Positions 47,537-58,039 of a stretch of DNA of 64,000 nucleotides are shown piece by piece. Position numbers and translations under genes: made by a program. Every line of letters starts with the position of its first letter. Position 1 is the first letter of the stretch. A model generated the notes under the pieces. That model saw only the letters and a program-made list of their open reading frames with translations. It ran no database searches and had not been told where the DNA came from. Source of the DNA: an uncultured Clostridia bacterium. Lineage in GTDB: Bacteria; Bacillota; Clostridia; Oscillospirales; Oscillospiraceae. Location of the stretch: the NCBI GenBank assembly GCA_947307255.1, contig CAMZIO010000005.1, forward strand, positions 1-64,000, in the 5' to 3' direction.

Positions 47537-48439
47537 TTAAGACGCGGCTTGCTCCGGCGCGATGCCGTAGGCGTCCATGGCGGAGAACAGACGCTGCACG
47601 TTTTCCGCCTGCATAGGCGTAAGCGGCAGACGCAGCTCGTCTCCGCACAGGCCCAGATGCGCCAGCGCGGTCTTGACGGGGATGGGATTGACCTCGCAGA
47701 AAAGCGCGCGGTTGAGCGCGGTCATCGCAAGCTGCAGCCGGGAGGCCTCGTGATACTGCTGGGCAAGGCACAGGGCGGTGAGACGGTGCATATCGTCCGG
47801 GATCAGATTTGCCGTAACCGAAATCACGCCCACGCCGCCGAGCGAGCAGATCGCCACCGTGTCCTCGTCGTTGCCCGACCAGAGATAAAAGTCCTCCGGA
47901 CAGAGATTGCGCGTGTCAGCGATTAGCGCAAAATTGCCGGAGGCTTCCTTGACGCCGATGACGTTGGGATGGGCGGCAAGGGCGGCGTAGGTCTGCGCCG
48001 TGCAGGAAACGCCCGTGCGCGAAGGGACGTTATAGAGGATCAGCGGGACGTCCACTGCATCCGCCACGGCGGTAAAGTGGCGTACGAGTCCCGGCTGCGT
48101 CGCCTTGTTGTAAAACGGCGTAACGACGAGAAGGCCGTCCGCACCGAGGCTTTGTGCATCCCGCGACAGCTCCACCGCCGCGGCGGTGGAGTTCGAGCCG
48201 GTGCCTGCGATAACGGGTACGCGGTGATCCGTCTCGCGCAGCGCCTCGTCGAGAAGCCTGCGCCGCTCGTAGGGGGTGAGGGTAGCGGCCTCGCCGGTGG
48301 TGCCGCAGACGATGATTGCGTCGCTGCCGCGGTCGAGCTGGCGCCGGATCAGGCGGCGGAAAGCGCCGTAATCCACCGCGCCGTTTTGAAACGGCGTAAC
48401 AATGGCCGTGCCGCTGCCGGTAAAAAGAGGGGTTTTCAA
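47537..48439 (-). CDS. dapA: 4-hydroxy-tetrahydrodipicolinate synthase
   Basis: GSGTAIVTPF; VCGTTGEAATLT; YNVPSRTG; GVKEASGN. Confidence 0.97.
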   Translation of the reverse strand: MKTPLFTGSGTAIVTPFQNGAVDYGAFRRLIRRQLDRGSDAIIVCGTTGEAATLTPYERRRLLDEALRETDHRVPVIAGTGSNSTAAAVELSRDAQSLGADGLLVVTPFYNKATQPGLVRHFTAVADAVDVPLILYNVPSRTGVSCTAQTYAALAAHPNVIGVKEASGNFALIADTRNLCPEDFYLWSGNDEDTVAICSLGGVGVISVTANLIPDDMHRLTALCLAQQYHEASRLQLAMTALNRALFCEVNPIPVKTALAHLGLCGDELRLPLTPMQAENVQRLFSAMDAYGIAPEQAAS

Positions 48440-48602
48440 GAAAATGCTCCTTTCTGGTCTGCGCCCCGCGCCCGGGCGGGGCAGGGAAGATTTGACAGGA
48501 AAAAGATGCCGCTTTGTCTTGAAAGCGCGGCGATTTTATCATATAATGTAAATTACTGTAAGTATGCGTACTGCGCGGAAAGAGACTGCTTGGAGGGAAA
48601 CG

Positions 48603-50246
48603 ATGAAAAAGCTGTGTAAACTGCTTGCGTTGGGATTGCTGCTGGCCTGCCTGGCGGGTACCGGCGTGCAGGCCATGGAAAATGATATGATCCGGGTCGG
48701 ATTAAAATACGGGAACAACGCCCTGCTTTCTGCAAACCTGTATAATTACGAGGATTGCGGCCACGGCTACGCCATGGGATATTACGACGCATCGCGCCGC
48801 TTTATTCCGCTGGGCGCGGTAACGCAGGAGCAGGGCGTATCCATCACGGCGGACGGCAACGTCTACATCTCCTCATCCAACTATTACGAGACGAGCACGG
48901 GCCGCGACAGCGACGTGATTGGCGGCTGGCATCTGCAGCTTGACCGGGGGTTTGACACCTTCGACGAGGCGACGAACACCGCGGCGGGATATGCGAACGC
49001 TTTCGTAGCGTATGTGAACGACCGATTTGTTGTGCGCGTGGGGCAGTATACCTCCGCGCAGGAGGCGGAGGCGGCGCGCGGCCTCTGGGACGGGTATGAG
49101 ACCGTCAGCGTCGCTGCGCCGAGCGGTACGGGCGTGATGGTAACCGTTACGGGGACGAATCGCATCCTGCTGGAATTTGACTGCAGCGGGAGACGCGATC
49201 TTGCCATGCATCCGATGAGCACGCATGGCGAGACGCCGATTACCTGGTTCAAGGGCTATCGCTACCACGGCGATTTCGTCTATCCGCGCGCCGCGGGCGG
49301 TAACGTCAGCGTGATCAACGTGGTGGATCTGGAATCCTACGTCAAGGGTGTGATCGGCTGGGAACTGGGCGGGGACAAGCCGCTGGAATCGCTCAAGGCG
49401 CAAGCGGTGTGCGCACGCACCTACGCCGCGTTCCAGACGCGGCACGCCAGCCAGGGTTTCGACGTGTGTAATTCGACGGATTGTCAGGTCTATCAGGGGA
49501 CCTCTGCCAGCAACGCGACGACCGACGCGGCGGTGGAGCAGACGAGAGGGGAGTGCCTGTTCTATCAGAACGAGCCGGTTTTAAATGCGGTATACTACTC
49601 CTGCAACGGCGGCGCGAGCGAAGATTGCAAGAACGTCTGGGGCGGAGAGTTTGGTTATCTCAAGGGAAAGGAAGACCCGTTTGAGGCGTCCGTCGCCGCG
49701 CGGATTACCGGCTATTATTGGACGGTGAGTTATTCCGGCGCGGAGTTGGGCGCAAAGCTGAGGAATAAAGGCTACGATATCGGAACGGTTACGAAGGTTT
49801 ACGTTTCGGAATTTACGCCCACCGGCAACGTCTGCGCGCTGACCTTTGAGGGGAGCGGGGGCAGCAAAACGCTCTACCGCGAGGCGTGCCGCACCGTCGT
49901 GGGACTCAAAAGCATGCGCTTTACCGTCAATGGCGGTACGGCAGGTACCTATTATATCAACGACGGCGATACGGCGCTTGCCTCGCTGTCCGGAACGTAT
50001 GCGATCTCCGGCAGCGGCGTGGTGAAACTGGATGGGACCAATCCCAGCGTAATCACCGCGCAGGGCGTTTCTGCGCTTGCCTCCGTGAGCGGCGGCGCGG
50101 GAACGGACGGGCGCTTTACCTTTTCCGGCAGCGGCAGCGGCCACAACGTGGGACTGAGCCAGTGGGGATCGGTCGCCATGGCACAGCAGGGGTATTCCTA
50201 CCGTGATATCCTGCAATTCTATTACACCGGCGTAAGCGTCCGCTGA
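48603..50246 (+). CDS. SpoIID/LytB domain-containing secreted protein
   Basis: Signal peptide; [67 protein letters not shown]. Confidence 0.95.
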   Translation: MKKLCKLLALGLLLACLAGTGVQAMENDMIRVGLKYGNNALLSANLYNYEDCGHGYAMGYYDASRRFIPLGAVTQEQGVSITADGNVYISSSNYYETSTGRDSDVIGGWHLQLDRGFDTFDEATNTAAGYANAFVAYVNDRFVVRVGQYTSAQEAEAARGLWDGYETVSVAAPSGTGVMVTVTGTNRILLEFDCSGRRDLAMHPMSTHGETPITWFKGYRYHGDFVYPRAAGGNVSVINVVDLESYVKGVIGWELGGDKPLESLKAQAVCARTYAAFQTRHASQGFDVCNSTDCQVYQGTSASNATTDAAVEQTRGECLFYQNEPVLNAVYYSCNGGASEDCKNVWGGEFGYLKGKEDPFEASVAARITGYYWTVSYSGAELGAKLRNKGYDIGTVTKVYVSEFTPTGNVCALTFEGSGGSKTLYREACRTVVGLKSMRFTVNGGTAGTYYINDGDTALASLSGTYAISGSGVVKLDGTNPSVITAQGVSALASVSGGAGTDGRFTFSGSGSGHNVGLSQWGSVAMAQQGYSYRDILQFYYTGVSVR

Positions 50247-50262
50247 CGCAGGGAGGGACTGT

Positions 50263-51288
50263 ATGAAAACCAGCGACTTTGACTATCTGCTCCCGCCGGA
50301 GCTGATTGCCCAGACGCCGATTGAACGGCGCGACGCTTCGCGTTTGCTGTGTCTGGATAAGCGCACGGGGGCTTATTCGCACCATCATTTTTATGAGCTG
50401 CCCGCGTTTTTGCGCGCGGGCGATTGCCTGATTCTCAACGATTCCCGCGTGCTGCCGGCGCGGCTGCTGGGGCAGCGCCTGCCCGGCGGCGGTGCGTGCG
50501 AGGTGCTGCTGCTGATCGACCGGGGCGAGAATACGTGGGAGTGTATCGTGCGCCCCGGAAAGCATCTGCGCGCGGGCGCGCGGATGCGCTTTGGCGACGG
50601 TGAGCTGACCGCCGAGGTGGCGGAGGTTTTGCCCGACGGCAATCGCATGGTGCGCTTTTTCTACGAGGGCATCTTTCTGGAGGTGCTGGAAAAGCTGGGC
50701 AAAATGCCTCTGCCGCCGTATATCAAGGTGGAATTGCAGGACCGCGAGCGCTATCAGACCGTATATTCCCGCGTCAGCGGCAGTGCCGCCGCACCGACGG
50801 CGGGGCTGCACTTCACCAACGAGCTGCTCGATCAGATCCGCGCGATGGGCGTGGGCGTCGGCTACGTAACGCTGCACGTGGGGCTGGGCACCTTCCGCCC
50901 GGTCAAGGAAGACGAGATCGAACGGCACGATATGCACAGCGAATACTGCATCGTCTCGCAGGAGACGGCCGATCTGATCAACGCCACGCGGCGGCGCGGC
51001 GGTCGCGTGATCTGCGTGGGCACCACGTCCTGCCGCACCATCGAAAGCTGGGCGGCAGAGGATGGAACGATGCAAGCCTCTGCCGGCTGGACGAACATCT
51101 ACATCTATCCCGGCTACCGCTTCAAGATCATGGACGCGCTGATCACGAACTTCCATCTGCCGCAGTCCACGCTGCTGATGCTGGTGTCGGCGCTGGCAGG
51201 ACGGGAGAACGTCCTGCGCGCCTATGAGGAGGCCGTTCGCGAGCGGTACCGGTTTTTCTCCTTTGGCGACGCCATGTTCATTTCTTGA
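50263..51288 (+). CDS. queA: S-adenosylmethionine:tRNA ribosyltransferase-isomerase
   Basis: [51 protein letters not shown]. Confidence 0.98.
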   Translation: MKTSDFDYLLPPELIAQTPIERRDASRLLCLDKRTGAYSHHHFYELPAFLRAGDCLILNDSRVLPARLLGQRLPGGGACEVLLLIDRGENTWECIVRPGKHLRAGARMRFGDGELTAEVAEVLPDGNRMVRFFYEGIFLEVLEKLGKMPLPPYIKVELQDRERYQTVYSRVSGSAAAPTAGLHFTNELLDQIRAMGVGVGYVTLHVGLGTFRPVKEDEIERHDMHSEYCIVSQETADLINATRRRGGRVICVGTTSCRTIESWAAEDGTMQASAGWTNIYIYPGYRFKIMDALITNFHLPQSTLLMLVSALAGRENVLRAYEEAVRERYRFFSFGDAMFIS

Positions 51289-51299
51289 CAGGAGGGGCT

Positions 51300-52433
51300 A
51301 TGTTCAAGGTACTCAAATACGAGGGGCGTGCGCGGCGCGGCGTGTTTACCTGCGCCCACGGCGGCGCGGTACAGACGCCGGTTTTCATGAACGTCGGCAC
51401 GCAGGCGGCGATCAAGGGCGGCCTGTCCGCCTTTGACCTCAAGGATATCGGCTGCCAGATCGAACTGAGCAATACCTATCACCTGCATCTGCGGCCGGGG
51501 GACGAGGTGGTGCGCGCGCTGGGCGGGCTGCACCGTTTCATGCACTGGGACGGGCCCATCCTCACCGATAGCGGCGGGTTTCAGGTTTTCTCCCTTGCAC
51601 AACTGCGCAAGATTAAGGAGGAGGGCGTAACCTTTGCCTCGCATCTGGACGGACGGCGCATCTTCATGGGACCGGAGGAAAGTATGCGCATCCAGTCGAA
51701 TCTCGGCAGCGACATCGCCATGGCGTTTGACGAGTGTGTGGAGAATCCTGCGGCTTACGATTATGCCAAGGCGTCCTGCGAGCGCACGCTGCGCTGGCTG
51801 GAGCGCTGCAAGGCCGAGCACGACCGGCTGAACGCCCTGCCGGACACGGTGAACCCGCAGCAGATGCTCTTCGGCATCAACCAGGGCGCGACCTACGCCG
51901 ATCTGCGTGTGTGGCATATGCAGAGAATCGCGCAAATCGACTGCGACGGTTACGCCATCGGCGGCCTCGCCGTGGGCGAGCCGACGCAGGTGATGTACGA
52001 GATCATCGACGCGGTGGAGCCGTATATGCCGCAGCACAAGCCGCGCTATCTTATGGGCGTGGGCACGCCGGGCAACATCATTGAAAGTGTGGCGCGCGGC
52101 GTGGACTTTTTCGACTGCGTAATGCCCGCGCGCAACGCGCGCCACGGAAAGCTTTTTACCTGGTCTGGCACGGTGAACTTGAAAAACGAATGCTATAAGC
52201 TCGACGAGCGGCCGCTTGACGAGCAGTGCGACTGCCCCGTGTGCCGCAATTTTTCCCGCGCGTACCTGAGGCATCTGTTCAAGGCGGACGAGATCCTGGC
52301 GCTGCGCCTGGCGGTAATGCACAACCTGTATTTCTACAACAAGCTGATGGAACGCATCCGCGACGCGCTGGATGCGGGCGAGTTTGCCGCGTTTCGCGCG
52401 GAGTACAGTGAAAAACTGGGGAAAAGAGCGTGA
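51300..52433 (+). CDS. tgt: tRNA-guanine transglycosylase
   Basis: GRARRGVFTCAHGGAVQTPVFMNVGTQ; LTDSGGFQVFS; GIGTPGNI-like motif. Confidence 0.98.
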   Translation: MFKVLKYEGRARRGVFTCAHGGAVQTPVFMNVGTQAAIKGGLSAFDLKDIGCQIELSNTYHLHLRPGDEVVRALGGLHRFMHWDGPILTDSGGFQVFSLAQLRKIKEEGVTFASHLDGRRIFMGPEESMRIQSNLGSDIAMAFDECVENPAAYDYAKASCERTLRWLERCKAEHDRLNALPDTVNPQQMLFGINQGATYADLRVWHMQRIAQIDCDGYAIGGLAVGEPTQVMYEIIDAVEPYMPQHKPRYLMGVGTPGNIIESVARGVDFFDCVMPARNARHGKLFTWSGTVNLKNECYKLDERPLDEQCDCPVCRNFSRAYLRHLFKADEILALRLAVMHNLYFYNKLMERIRDALDAGEFAAFRAEYSEKLGKRA

Positions 52434-52513
52434 AAGACGCAAGAAAGCTCTTGCGAAACGGCGCGCGTTCCGTTATAATAACACTATCTTTTGATGGAAA
52501 GGAATCATAAACT

Positions 52514-52888
52514 ATGGAATCTATTCTGATGATTGGCCTGATGCTGGCTGTGTTCTACTTCCTGGTCATCCGCCCGGAGAACAAACGGAAAAAGACTGCC
52601 GAAGATATGCGCAACAGCCTGCGCAAGGGCGACCGTATCACCACCATCGGCGGCATGGTCGGCAAGATCGTGCAGGTGAACGACAATACCGTCGTGTTTG
52701 AAACGAGCGAGGACCGCGTGCGCGTGGAGATTGCCAAGTGGGGGATCCAGTCCACCGACGCGATGGAAGCGGCTGCCGCGGAAAAGAGCGGCAAGCCCAG
52801 CCTGTTCAAGCCTGCTGAGGAAAAGGCTGAGAAGGCGGAGCCTGCCGCCAAGGAGGAAAAGGAGTCCTTCGATCCTGAAATCAAGTAA
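52514..52888 (+). CDS. yajC: Preprotein translocase subunit YajC
   Basis: VFYFLVIRPENKRKKTAEDMRNSLRKGDRITTIGGMVGKI. Confidence 0.96.
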   Translation: MESILMIGLMLAVFYFLVIRPENKRKKTAEDMRNSLRKGDRITTIGGMVGKIVQVNDNTVVFETSEDRVRVEIAKWGIQSTDAMEAAAAEKSGKPSLFKPAEEKAEKAEPAAKEEKESFDPEIK

Positions 52889-52931
52889 ACCCATCCCGGT
52901 GCCGCCCCGTGTGGAACAAGCGTCATAATAA

Positions 52932-52982
52932 CACCTCCCGCGTCATATGCTCTTGTGAGCAAGACGAGGGAGGTCTTTTTTT
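52932..52982 (+). terminator. Intrinsic terminator
   Basis: ACCTCCCgCGTCatatGCTCttgtGAGCaaGACGaGGGAGGTCTTTTTTT. Confidence 0.75.
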
Positions 52983-53399
52983 ATGGTACAGCCGGTTCAT
53001 GCGGGAAAGGGTGTGCAGCGCGGCGCAGCGGGAGTTGCGCTGGCGCTTGGTTTGTATACGGGGCTGCTGTTGCTGCTCGCCGGTCTGTTCGTCAGCGGCA
53101 GGGCAGGGGAGGGGAGGATGCTGCCCTGCGTGTGGCTGTGCGCAACGATAGCTGGCTTTGCGGGCACGAGCTTTGCCTGCCGGGGTTCGGATCATAGAGA
53201 ACTGACGGCCCTGGTGTGCGCGCTGGCCTTTTGGGCGGCAGTGCAGCTGATCGGCTTTTTGAGTACGGACGGATACGATCCCATGCAGGCGCTGCGGCTC
53301 GTGCCGCCGATCGGCATCGGCGCCGTCGGCACGTGCCTGAAGCCCGGCGAACGGAAACCGCGCCGCAAGAGACACCGGGGGAAAAGCGGGCGAAAATAG
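52983..53399 (+). CDS. TIGR04086-like small membrane protein
   Basis: Multi-TM ~138 aa downstream of yajC, a common position for this family. Confidence 0.65.
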   Translation: MVQPVHAGKGVQRGAAGVALALGLYTGLLLLLAGLFVSGRAGEGRMLPCVWLCATIAGFAGTSFACRGSDHRELTALVCALAFWAAVQLIGFLSTDGYDPMQALRLVPPIGIGAVGTCLKPGERKPRRKRHRGKSGRK

Positions 53400-53474
53400 G
53401 CGCTGCGGACGGTGCGTAATCAAGTGAACATAAAGAACGCCGCCGCGGAAAAGCGGTAACGGTGGGGGAGGGAA

Positions 53475-53597
53475 ATGACGGATTCATGCACATTTTGCAC
53501 AAAAGGGGGGCATAATCTGCCTGCCGCGGTAAAAATCGACACAAAGTGGAGCGCTATGGGAAAGATTCCAAATGTGGTGAACGGCATTTCCCGGTAA
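53475..53597 (+). CDS. Possible 40-aa CxxC micropeptide
   Basis: ATG..TAA MTDSCTFCTKGGHNLPAAVKIDTKWSAMGKIPNVVNGISR with GGGGGAGGG upstream; not in ORF track. Confidence 0.25.
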   Translation: MTDSCTFCTKGGHNLPAAVKIDTKWSAMGKIPNVVNGISR

Positions 53598-53800
53598 CAC
53601 TATATATAGTCCGCTTGCAAGCAAAGGCGCCTCACGTTTACGCAGTTAACATAAATTAATTTACATAATATGATGACATAATCAACAAAAATGGAGAAAA
53701 TCGGCAAATTCGCTTGCGAAAACAACGCAAAAGTCCTATATTGTTAGAAGCAAAAGAGTTGTTTCAAGCGGCTTTGCCTCCGTTCGTTTCTGTGAGGTGA

Positions 53801-54427
53801 ATGCTCTTGATGCAAAGAAAAAAGGCGCGCAGGCTGCATTGCGTAACGGTCGAGCTGTTGCCGCTGCGCATGGCGCTGCTGGCGGTTTTTCTGTTCCTTG
53901 GGATCTTTGCCGGATATCTGCTCTCCGGCTGCTGCCGGGCGGAAACCGGTGCGGAGCTGTCGGACTATCTGGATCGCTATTTTGCCCGGGCGGGGCAGGA
54001 TGCGCTGACGTGGGAGACGGTCGGACAGACGCTGTGGTGTTACTTTCGCGCGAGCGCGTGCGCTTTTCTGCTGGGCTTTTCGCCCATCGGCGTGGCCGGG
54101 CTGCCGTTGCTTTGCGCGGCGCAGGGGCTGGTACTTTCCTTCTCGCTGTTCTGTTTTGCGGGCGTTTTGGGAAGAGAAGGCTTTCTTGTACTGTTCGCGC
54201 TCTTCGGCGTCCGCGTTTGCGTGGTCCTGCCGTGCACGCTGCTGCTTTCCGCCGCCGCGTTGGAGCGTGCGTACGCCATGGCGCGCATGACGCTTGGCGG
54301 CAAGCGCGCGCAGCGGCTTTCGGCCGGCGGTGGCTATTACGTCCGATTTGCCTTGTGTTGTGTGTGTTTGTTTTTAGGCGCGACGGCGGAGCTTTGGCTG
54401 GTGCCAAGACTGCTGGCCGCAATTTGA
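53801..54427 (+). CDS. Stage II sporulation protein M-like membrane protein
   Basis: Multi-TM, FLFLGIFAGYLL, position immediately upstream of xerD. Confidence 0.75.
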   Translation: MLLMQRKKARRLHCVTVELLPLRMALLAVFLFLGIFAGYLLSGCCRAETGAELSDYLDRYFARAGQDALTWETVGQTLWCYFRASACAFLLGFSPIGVAGLPLLCAAQGLVLSFSLFCFAGVLGREGFLVLFALFGVRVCVVLPCTLLLSAAALERAYAMARMTLGGKRAQRLSAGGGYYVRFALCCVCLFLGATAELWLVPRLLAAI

Positions 54428-54466
54428 GAAAACCATCGGAGGGGGTGTGTTACCACGACGGATCTG

Positions 54467-55339
54467 TTGGAGCAATATCGTACCTATCTGAGCGAGGAGA
54501 AGCACGCCTCTGCCAATACGCTCAGTTCCTATCTGCGCGACCTTTATCAGATGCAGGCGTATCTGCAGGAGCATCATCCGGGCGATCTGCGCAAGGTCAA
54601 GCAGAGTACGATCAACGAATACGTCCTGTGGATGAGCGCGCGCGGCAAGTCCGCCGCCACGGTTACGCGCTCGCTGGCCTCGATCAAATCGTTTTATGGA
54701 TATTTGCAGATGAACGGTCTGGTTGCTGCCAACCCGGCCAAGGGCGTTACTGCGGTGAAGGTTGAGCGCAAGTTCCCGGAGATCCTCACCAGCAAGGAGG
54801 TTGAGCTGTTCCTTGACCAGCCCCAATGCATCGACGCCAAGGGCTACCGCGACCACGCGATGCTGGAGCTGCTCTATGCCACCGGTATCCGCGTCAGCGA
54901 GCTGATTGCGCTCAACGTCAGCGACGTGAGTCTCAGCGCCAGCTTCATCCGCTGCGAGAGCAAGGGCAAGGAGCGCATCATTCCGCTCTATGCCACCGCG
55001 GTCAAGGCGCTGAGCGACTATATGAAGGAGATCCGTCCCCAACTGATTGCCGAGGCGGAGGAGCAGGCGCTGTTCGTCAATATGAACGGTGAGCGCATGA
55101 GCCGCCAGGGCTTCTGGAAAATCGTCAAGCACTATCAGGAGATGGCGCAGATCAGCAAGGATATCACGCCCCACACGCTGCGCCATTCCTTTGCGGTGCA
55201 CCTGCTGGAAAACGGCGCGGACCTGCGCTCGATCCAGGAGATGCTCGGCCATGCGGATATTTCCTCCACGCAGATCTACACGCACGTGGTCAAAAAACAA
55301 CTCAAGGACGTCTACCAGAAGGCGCATCCGAGAGCGTAA
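54467..55339 (+). CDS. xerD: Tyrosine recombinase XerD/XerC
   Basis: YATGIRVSELIALNVSDV; HTLRHSFAVHLLENGADLRSIQEMLGHADISSTQIYTHV. Confidence 0.93.
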   Translation: MEQYRTYLSEEKHASANTLSSYLRDLYQMQAYLQEHHPGDLRKVKQSTINEYVLWMSARGKSAATVTRSLASIKSFYGYLQMNGLVAANPAKGVTAVKVERKFPEILTSKEVELFLDQPQCIDAKGYRDHAMLELLYATGIRVSELIALNVSDVSLSASFIRCESKGKERIIPLYATAVKALSDYMKEIRPQLIAEAEEQALFVNMNGERMSRQGFWKIVKHYQEMAQISKDITPHTLRHSFAVHLLENGADLRSIQEMLGHADISSTQIYTHVVKKQLKDVYQKAHPRA

Positions 55340-55349
55340 GAAAAAGCAA

Positions 55350-55386
55350 CAAAGCGGCTGTTCCGATGGGAACAGCCGCTTTTTTT
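55350..55386 (+). terminator. Intrinsic terminator
   Basis: AAAGCGGCTGTTCCgatGGGAACAGCCGCTTTTTTT. Confidence 0.9.
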
Positions 55387-55637
55387 ATTCCCACAGCGCA
55401 GGCTCTGCGCATATGAAAACGCAGTGCCGCAGATCCGCAGCCCTTCTCTCTTTTTCGGCAGCGTGCGCAGAAGCAGGAGAAAGGACGCTTCTGCCAGCCG
55501 GACGGTGCAGGGAAGTGCAGGAAACAGAAAACGCGCGGCCGTCTTTCGCCGCGCGTTTGTCCGGGAACGATAAGTTCATATTGCGTTTTGCTGCGCAATT
55601 TGGTATAATCAAAAAGATAACGTGGGAGGTGAGGCGT

Positions 55638-56150
55638 ATGCGGATACTGGGCATTGATCCGGGGATTGCGATCGTCGGCTTCGGCCTGATCGAAAGCCGG
55701 GGTATGCAGGTCCAGATGCTGCAATACGGCGCCGTTACCACCGAGGCGGGGCTGCCGCTGGCGACGCGCCTTTATCAGATCGAGTGCGATCTGGAGGCAT
55801 TGATTGCCGCCCTTCAGCCGGATGCCATCGCCGTGGAGGAGCTGTTTTTCAACAATAACATCACCACCGGTATCGCCGTGGCGCACGGGCGCGGGATTAT
55901 TCTCTACACGGCGGAAAAATGCGGCGTGCCGCTTTTTGAATACACGCCCTCCCAGGTCAAGCAGGCTGTGGTGGGCTACGGAAAGGCGGAAAAGGCGCAG
56001 GTCATGGATATGACGCGCCGGCTGCTGCACTTGAAGGCGGTGCCCCGGCCGGACGACGCGGCCGACGCACTGGCCATTGCGCTGTGCCATGCGCGCAGTG
56101 CGACCAGCCTGCTCGCACGCGGAGACGGCGGGGTGAAGCAGACGGTCTGA
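55638..56150 (+). CDS. ruvC: Crossover junction endodeoxyribonuclease RuvC
   Basis: MRILGIDPGIAIVGFGLIE; VEELFFNNNITTGIAVAHGRG; ADALAIALCH. Confidence 0.97.
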   Translation: MRILGIDPGIAIVGFGLIESRGMQVQMLQYGAVTTEAGLPLATRLYQIECDLEALIAALQPDAIAVEELFFNNNITTGIAVAHGRGIILYTAEKCGVPLFEYTPSQVKQAVVGYGKAEKAQVMDMTRRLLHLKAVPRPDDAADALAIALCHARSATSLLARGDGGVKQTV

Positions 56151-56176
56151 TTTCCCCGCAAAAGGAGGAATAAAGG

Positions 56177-56770
56177 GTGTTTTATTATCTGGACGGAACG
56201 GTGGCGCACGTGGAGCCTTACCTCGCGGTGATCGACTGCGGCGGCGTGGGTTACGCCTGCAGAACCACCGGTACCACGATTGCCAAGCTGCAAAAAGGGC
56301 AGCGCGGAAAGCTCTATACCTATCTCAACGTGGGGGAGGACGTGTTCGACCTCTACGGCTTTGCCACGCAGGGGGAGCTGGGCAGCTTCAAACAGCTGCT
56401 GGGCGTGTCCGGCGTGGGACCGAAGGCGGCTCTGGCGATCCTCTCCGTTACCACGCCGGAGAGCCTGGCCATGGCGATTATCACGGGCGATGAAAAGGCG
56501 CTCACCCGCGCGCCGGGTATCGGCAAAAAAATCGCTCAGCGTATTATTCTGGAGCTCAAGGACAAGGTTGCCAAGGAGCAGCAAAGCATCGGCCTGCCGA
56601 CTGTTCCGACGGATACGCCGGCCGGGACCAAGGCGGCTGAGGCTGCCGCGGCACTGGGCGTGCTGGGCTACGGCAACGCCGAGATCAGCGAAGCCCTGCG
56701 CGGCATTGACGTGGAAAATTTGCCGCTGGAGGAGATTATCCGCCAGAGCCTGAGAAAGATGGTGAAGTAA
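56177..56770 (+). CDS. ruvA: Holliday junction branch migration protein RuvA
   Basis: FYYLDGTVAHVEPYLAVIDCGGVGY; GVSGVGPKAALAIL; GIGKKIAQRIILELKDK. Confidence 0.97.
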   Translation: MFYYLDGTVAHVEPYLAVIDCGGVGYACRTTGTTIAKLQKGQRGKLYTYLNVGEDVFDLYGFATQGELGSFKQLLGVSGVGPKAALAILSVTTPESLAMAIITGDEKALTRAPGIGKKIAQRIILELKDKVAKEQQSIGLPTVPTDTPAGTKAAEAAAALGVLGYGNAEISEALRGIDVENLPLEEIIRQSLRKMVK

Positions 56771-56935
56771 ATGAGCGATGAAAACAACGCAAAAAAAGCC
56801 GCGAAAACCGGCATTACCTTTGGATCCTGCCTGGCCATGGTGATTTCCTACGCCAACTGGCACTCCGTCTTCTGGGCGATCGTGCACGGGCTGATGAGCT
56901 GGGTCTACGTCATCTACTACGTTCTGCGCTACTGA
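56771..56935 (+). CDS. 54-aa conserved-looking small membrane protein between ruvA and ruvB
   Basis: MSDENNAKKAAKTGITFGSCLAMVISYANWHSVFWAIVHGLMSWVYVIYYVLRY; ATG directly abuts the ruvA stop; not in ORF track. Confidence 0.75.
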   Translation: MSDENNAKKAAKTGITFGSCLAMVISYANWHSVFWAIVHGLMSWVYVIYYVLRY

Positions 56936-56959
56936 TTGCGCGGGGAAGGATGTGATCCT

Positions 56960-58015
56960 TTGAGCATTGACTTCGGAACCGATATTTATGAAGAGCCGAT
57001 CGTGGCCAAGACCTTTTTGCAGGAGGATGCGCAGGAGGGGTCGTTGCGCCCCAAAACGCTTGCGGAGTACGTCGGACAGGAAAAGGCGAAGGGAAATCTG
57101 GCGGTTTTTATCGCAGCGGCAAAACAGCGCGGCGAGTCGCTGGATCACGTGCTGCTGCACGGGCCTCCGGGCCTGGGCAAGACGACGCTTGCCGGCATCA
57201 TCGCCGCGGAGATGGGCGTCAACATCCGGATCACCTCCGGCCCTGCGATCGAAAAGGCGGGGGACCTGGCGGCGCTTTTGACCAATCTGAATGAAAACGA
57301 TATTCTCTTCGTCGACGAGATCCACCGTCTCAACCGCGCGGTGGAGGAAATCCTCTATCCCGCGATGGAGGATTACGCCATCGACATCATTCTCGGCAAG
57401 GGGCCGAGTGCAAATTCCATTCGGCTTGACCTGCCGCACTTCACGCTCATCGGCGCGACGACGCGCGCCGGGCAGCTCTCCGCGCCGCTGCGCGACCGCT
57501 TCGGCGTAACGCTGCGGCTGGAGTTGTACACGCCCGACGAGCTGTGTAAGATCGTTACGCGCAGCGCGGGCATTCTCGGCGTTTCGATCGAGCCGGACGG
57601 CGCGATGGAGATCGCGCGCCGCTCCCGCGGTACGCCGCGTATTGCCAACCGTATGCTGCGCCGCGTGCGCGACTTTGCGCAGGTCAAGGCGGACGGCGTG
57701 ATCGACCGCGCCGTTGCGGACGAGACGATGCGTGCGCTGGAGATCGACTATCTGGGACTTGACCCGGTGGACCGGCGTATGCTCGGCGCGATCATCGAAA
57801 ACTACGGTGGCGGCCCGGTCGGGCTGGAGACGCTTGCCGCCACGATCGGGGAGGAGTCCGTTACGCTGGAGGACGTCTACGAGCCGTATCTGATGCAGCT
57901 CGGCTTCCTCACGCGCACGCCGCGCGGACGATGCGTTACGCGCAAGGCGTACGAGCATCTGGGGCTGAGCGTGCCGCGCAGTATGCAGGACGAGGGCGAG
58001 CAGATGAGCCTTTAA
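56960..58015 (+). CDS. ruvB: Holliday junction branch migration helicase RuvB (TTG start likely)
   Basis: [50 protein letters not shown]. Confidence 0.97.
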   Translation: MSIDFGTDIYEEPIVAKTFLQEDAQEGSLRPKTLAEYVGQEKAKGNLAVFIAAAKQRGESLDHVLLHGPPGLGKTTLAGIIAAEMGVNIRITSGPAIEKAGDLAALLTNLNENDILFVDEIHRLNRAVEEILYPAMEDYAIDIILGKGPSANSIRLDLPHFTLIGATTRAGQLSAPLRDRFGVTLRLELYTPDELCKIVTRSAGILGVSIEPDGAMEIARRSRGTPRIANRMLRRVRDFAQVKADGVIDRAVADETMRALEIDYLGLDPVDRRMLGAIIENYGGGPVGLETLAATIGEESVTLEDVYEPYLMQLGFLTRTPRGRCVTRKAYEHLGLSVPRSMQDEGEQMSL

Positions 58016-58039
58016 TAACAGGGACAGGAGATTTTAAAT

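Noticed and set aside
55976-57958. 660-aa minus-strand ORF opposite ruvC/ruvA/ruvB
   Set aside because: Shadow ORF spanning several well-supported sense genes
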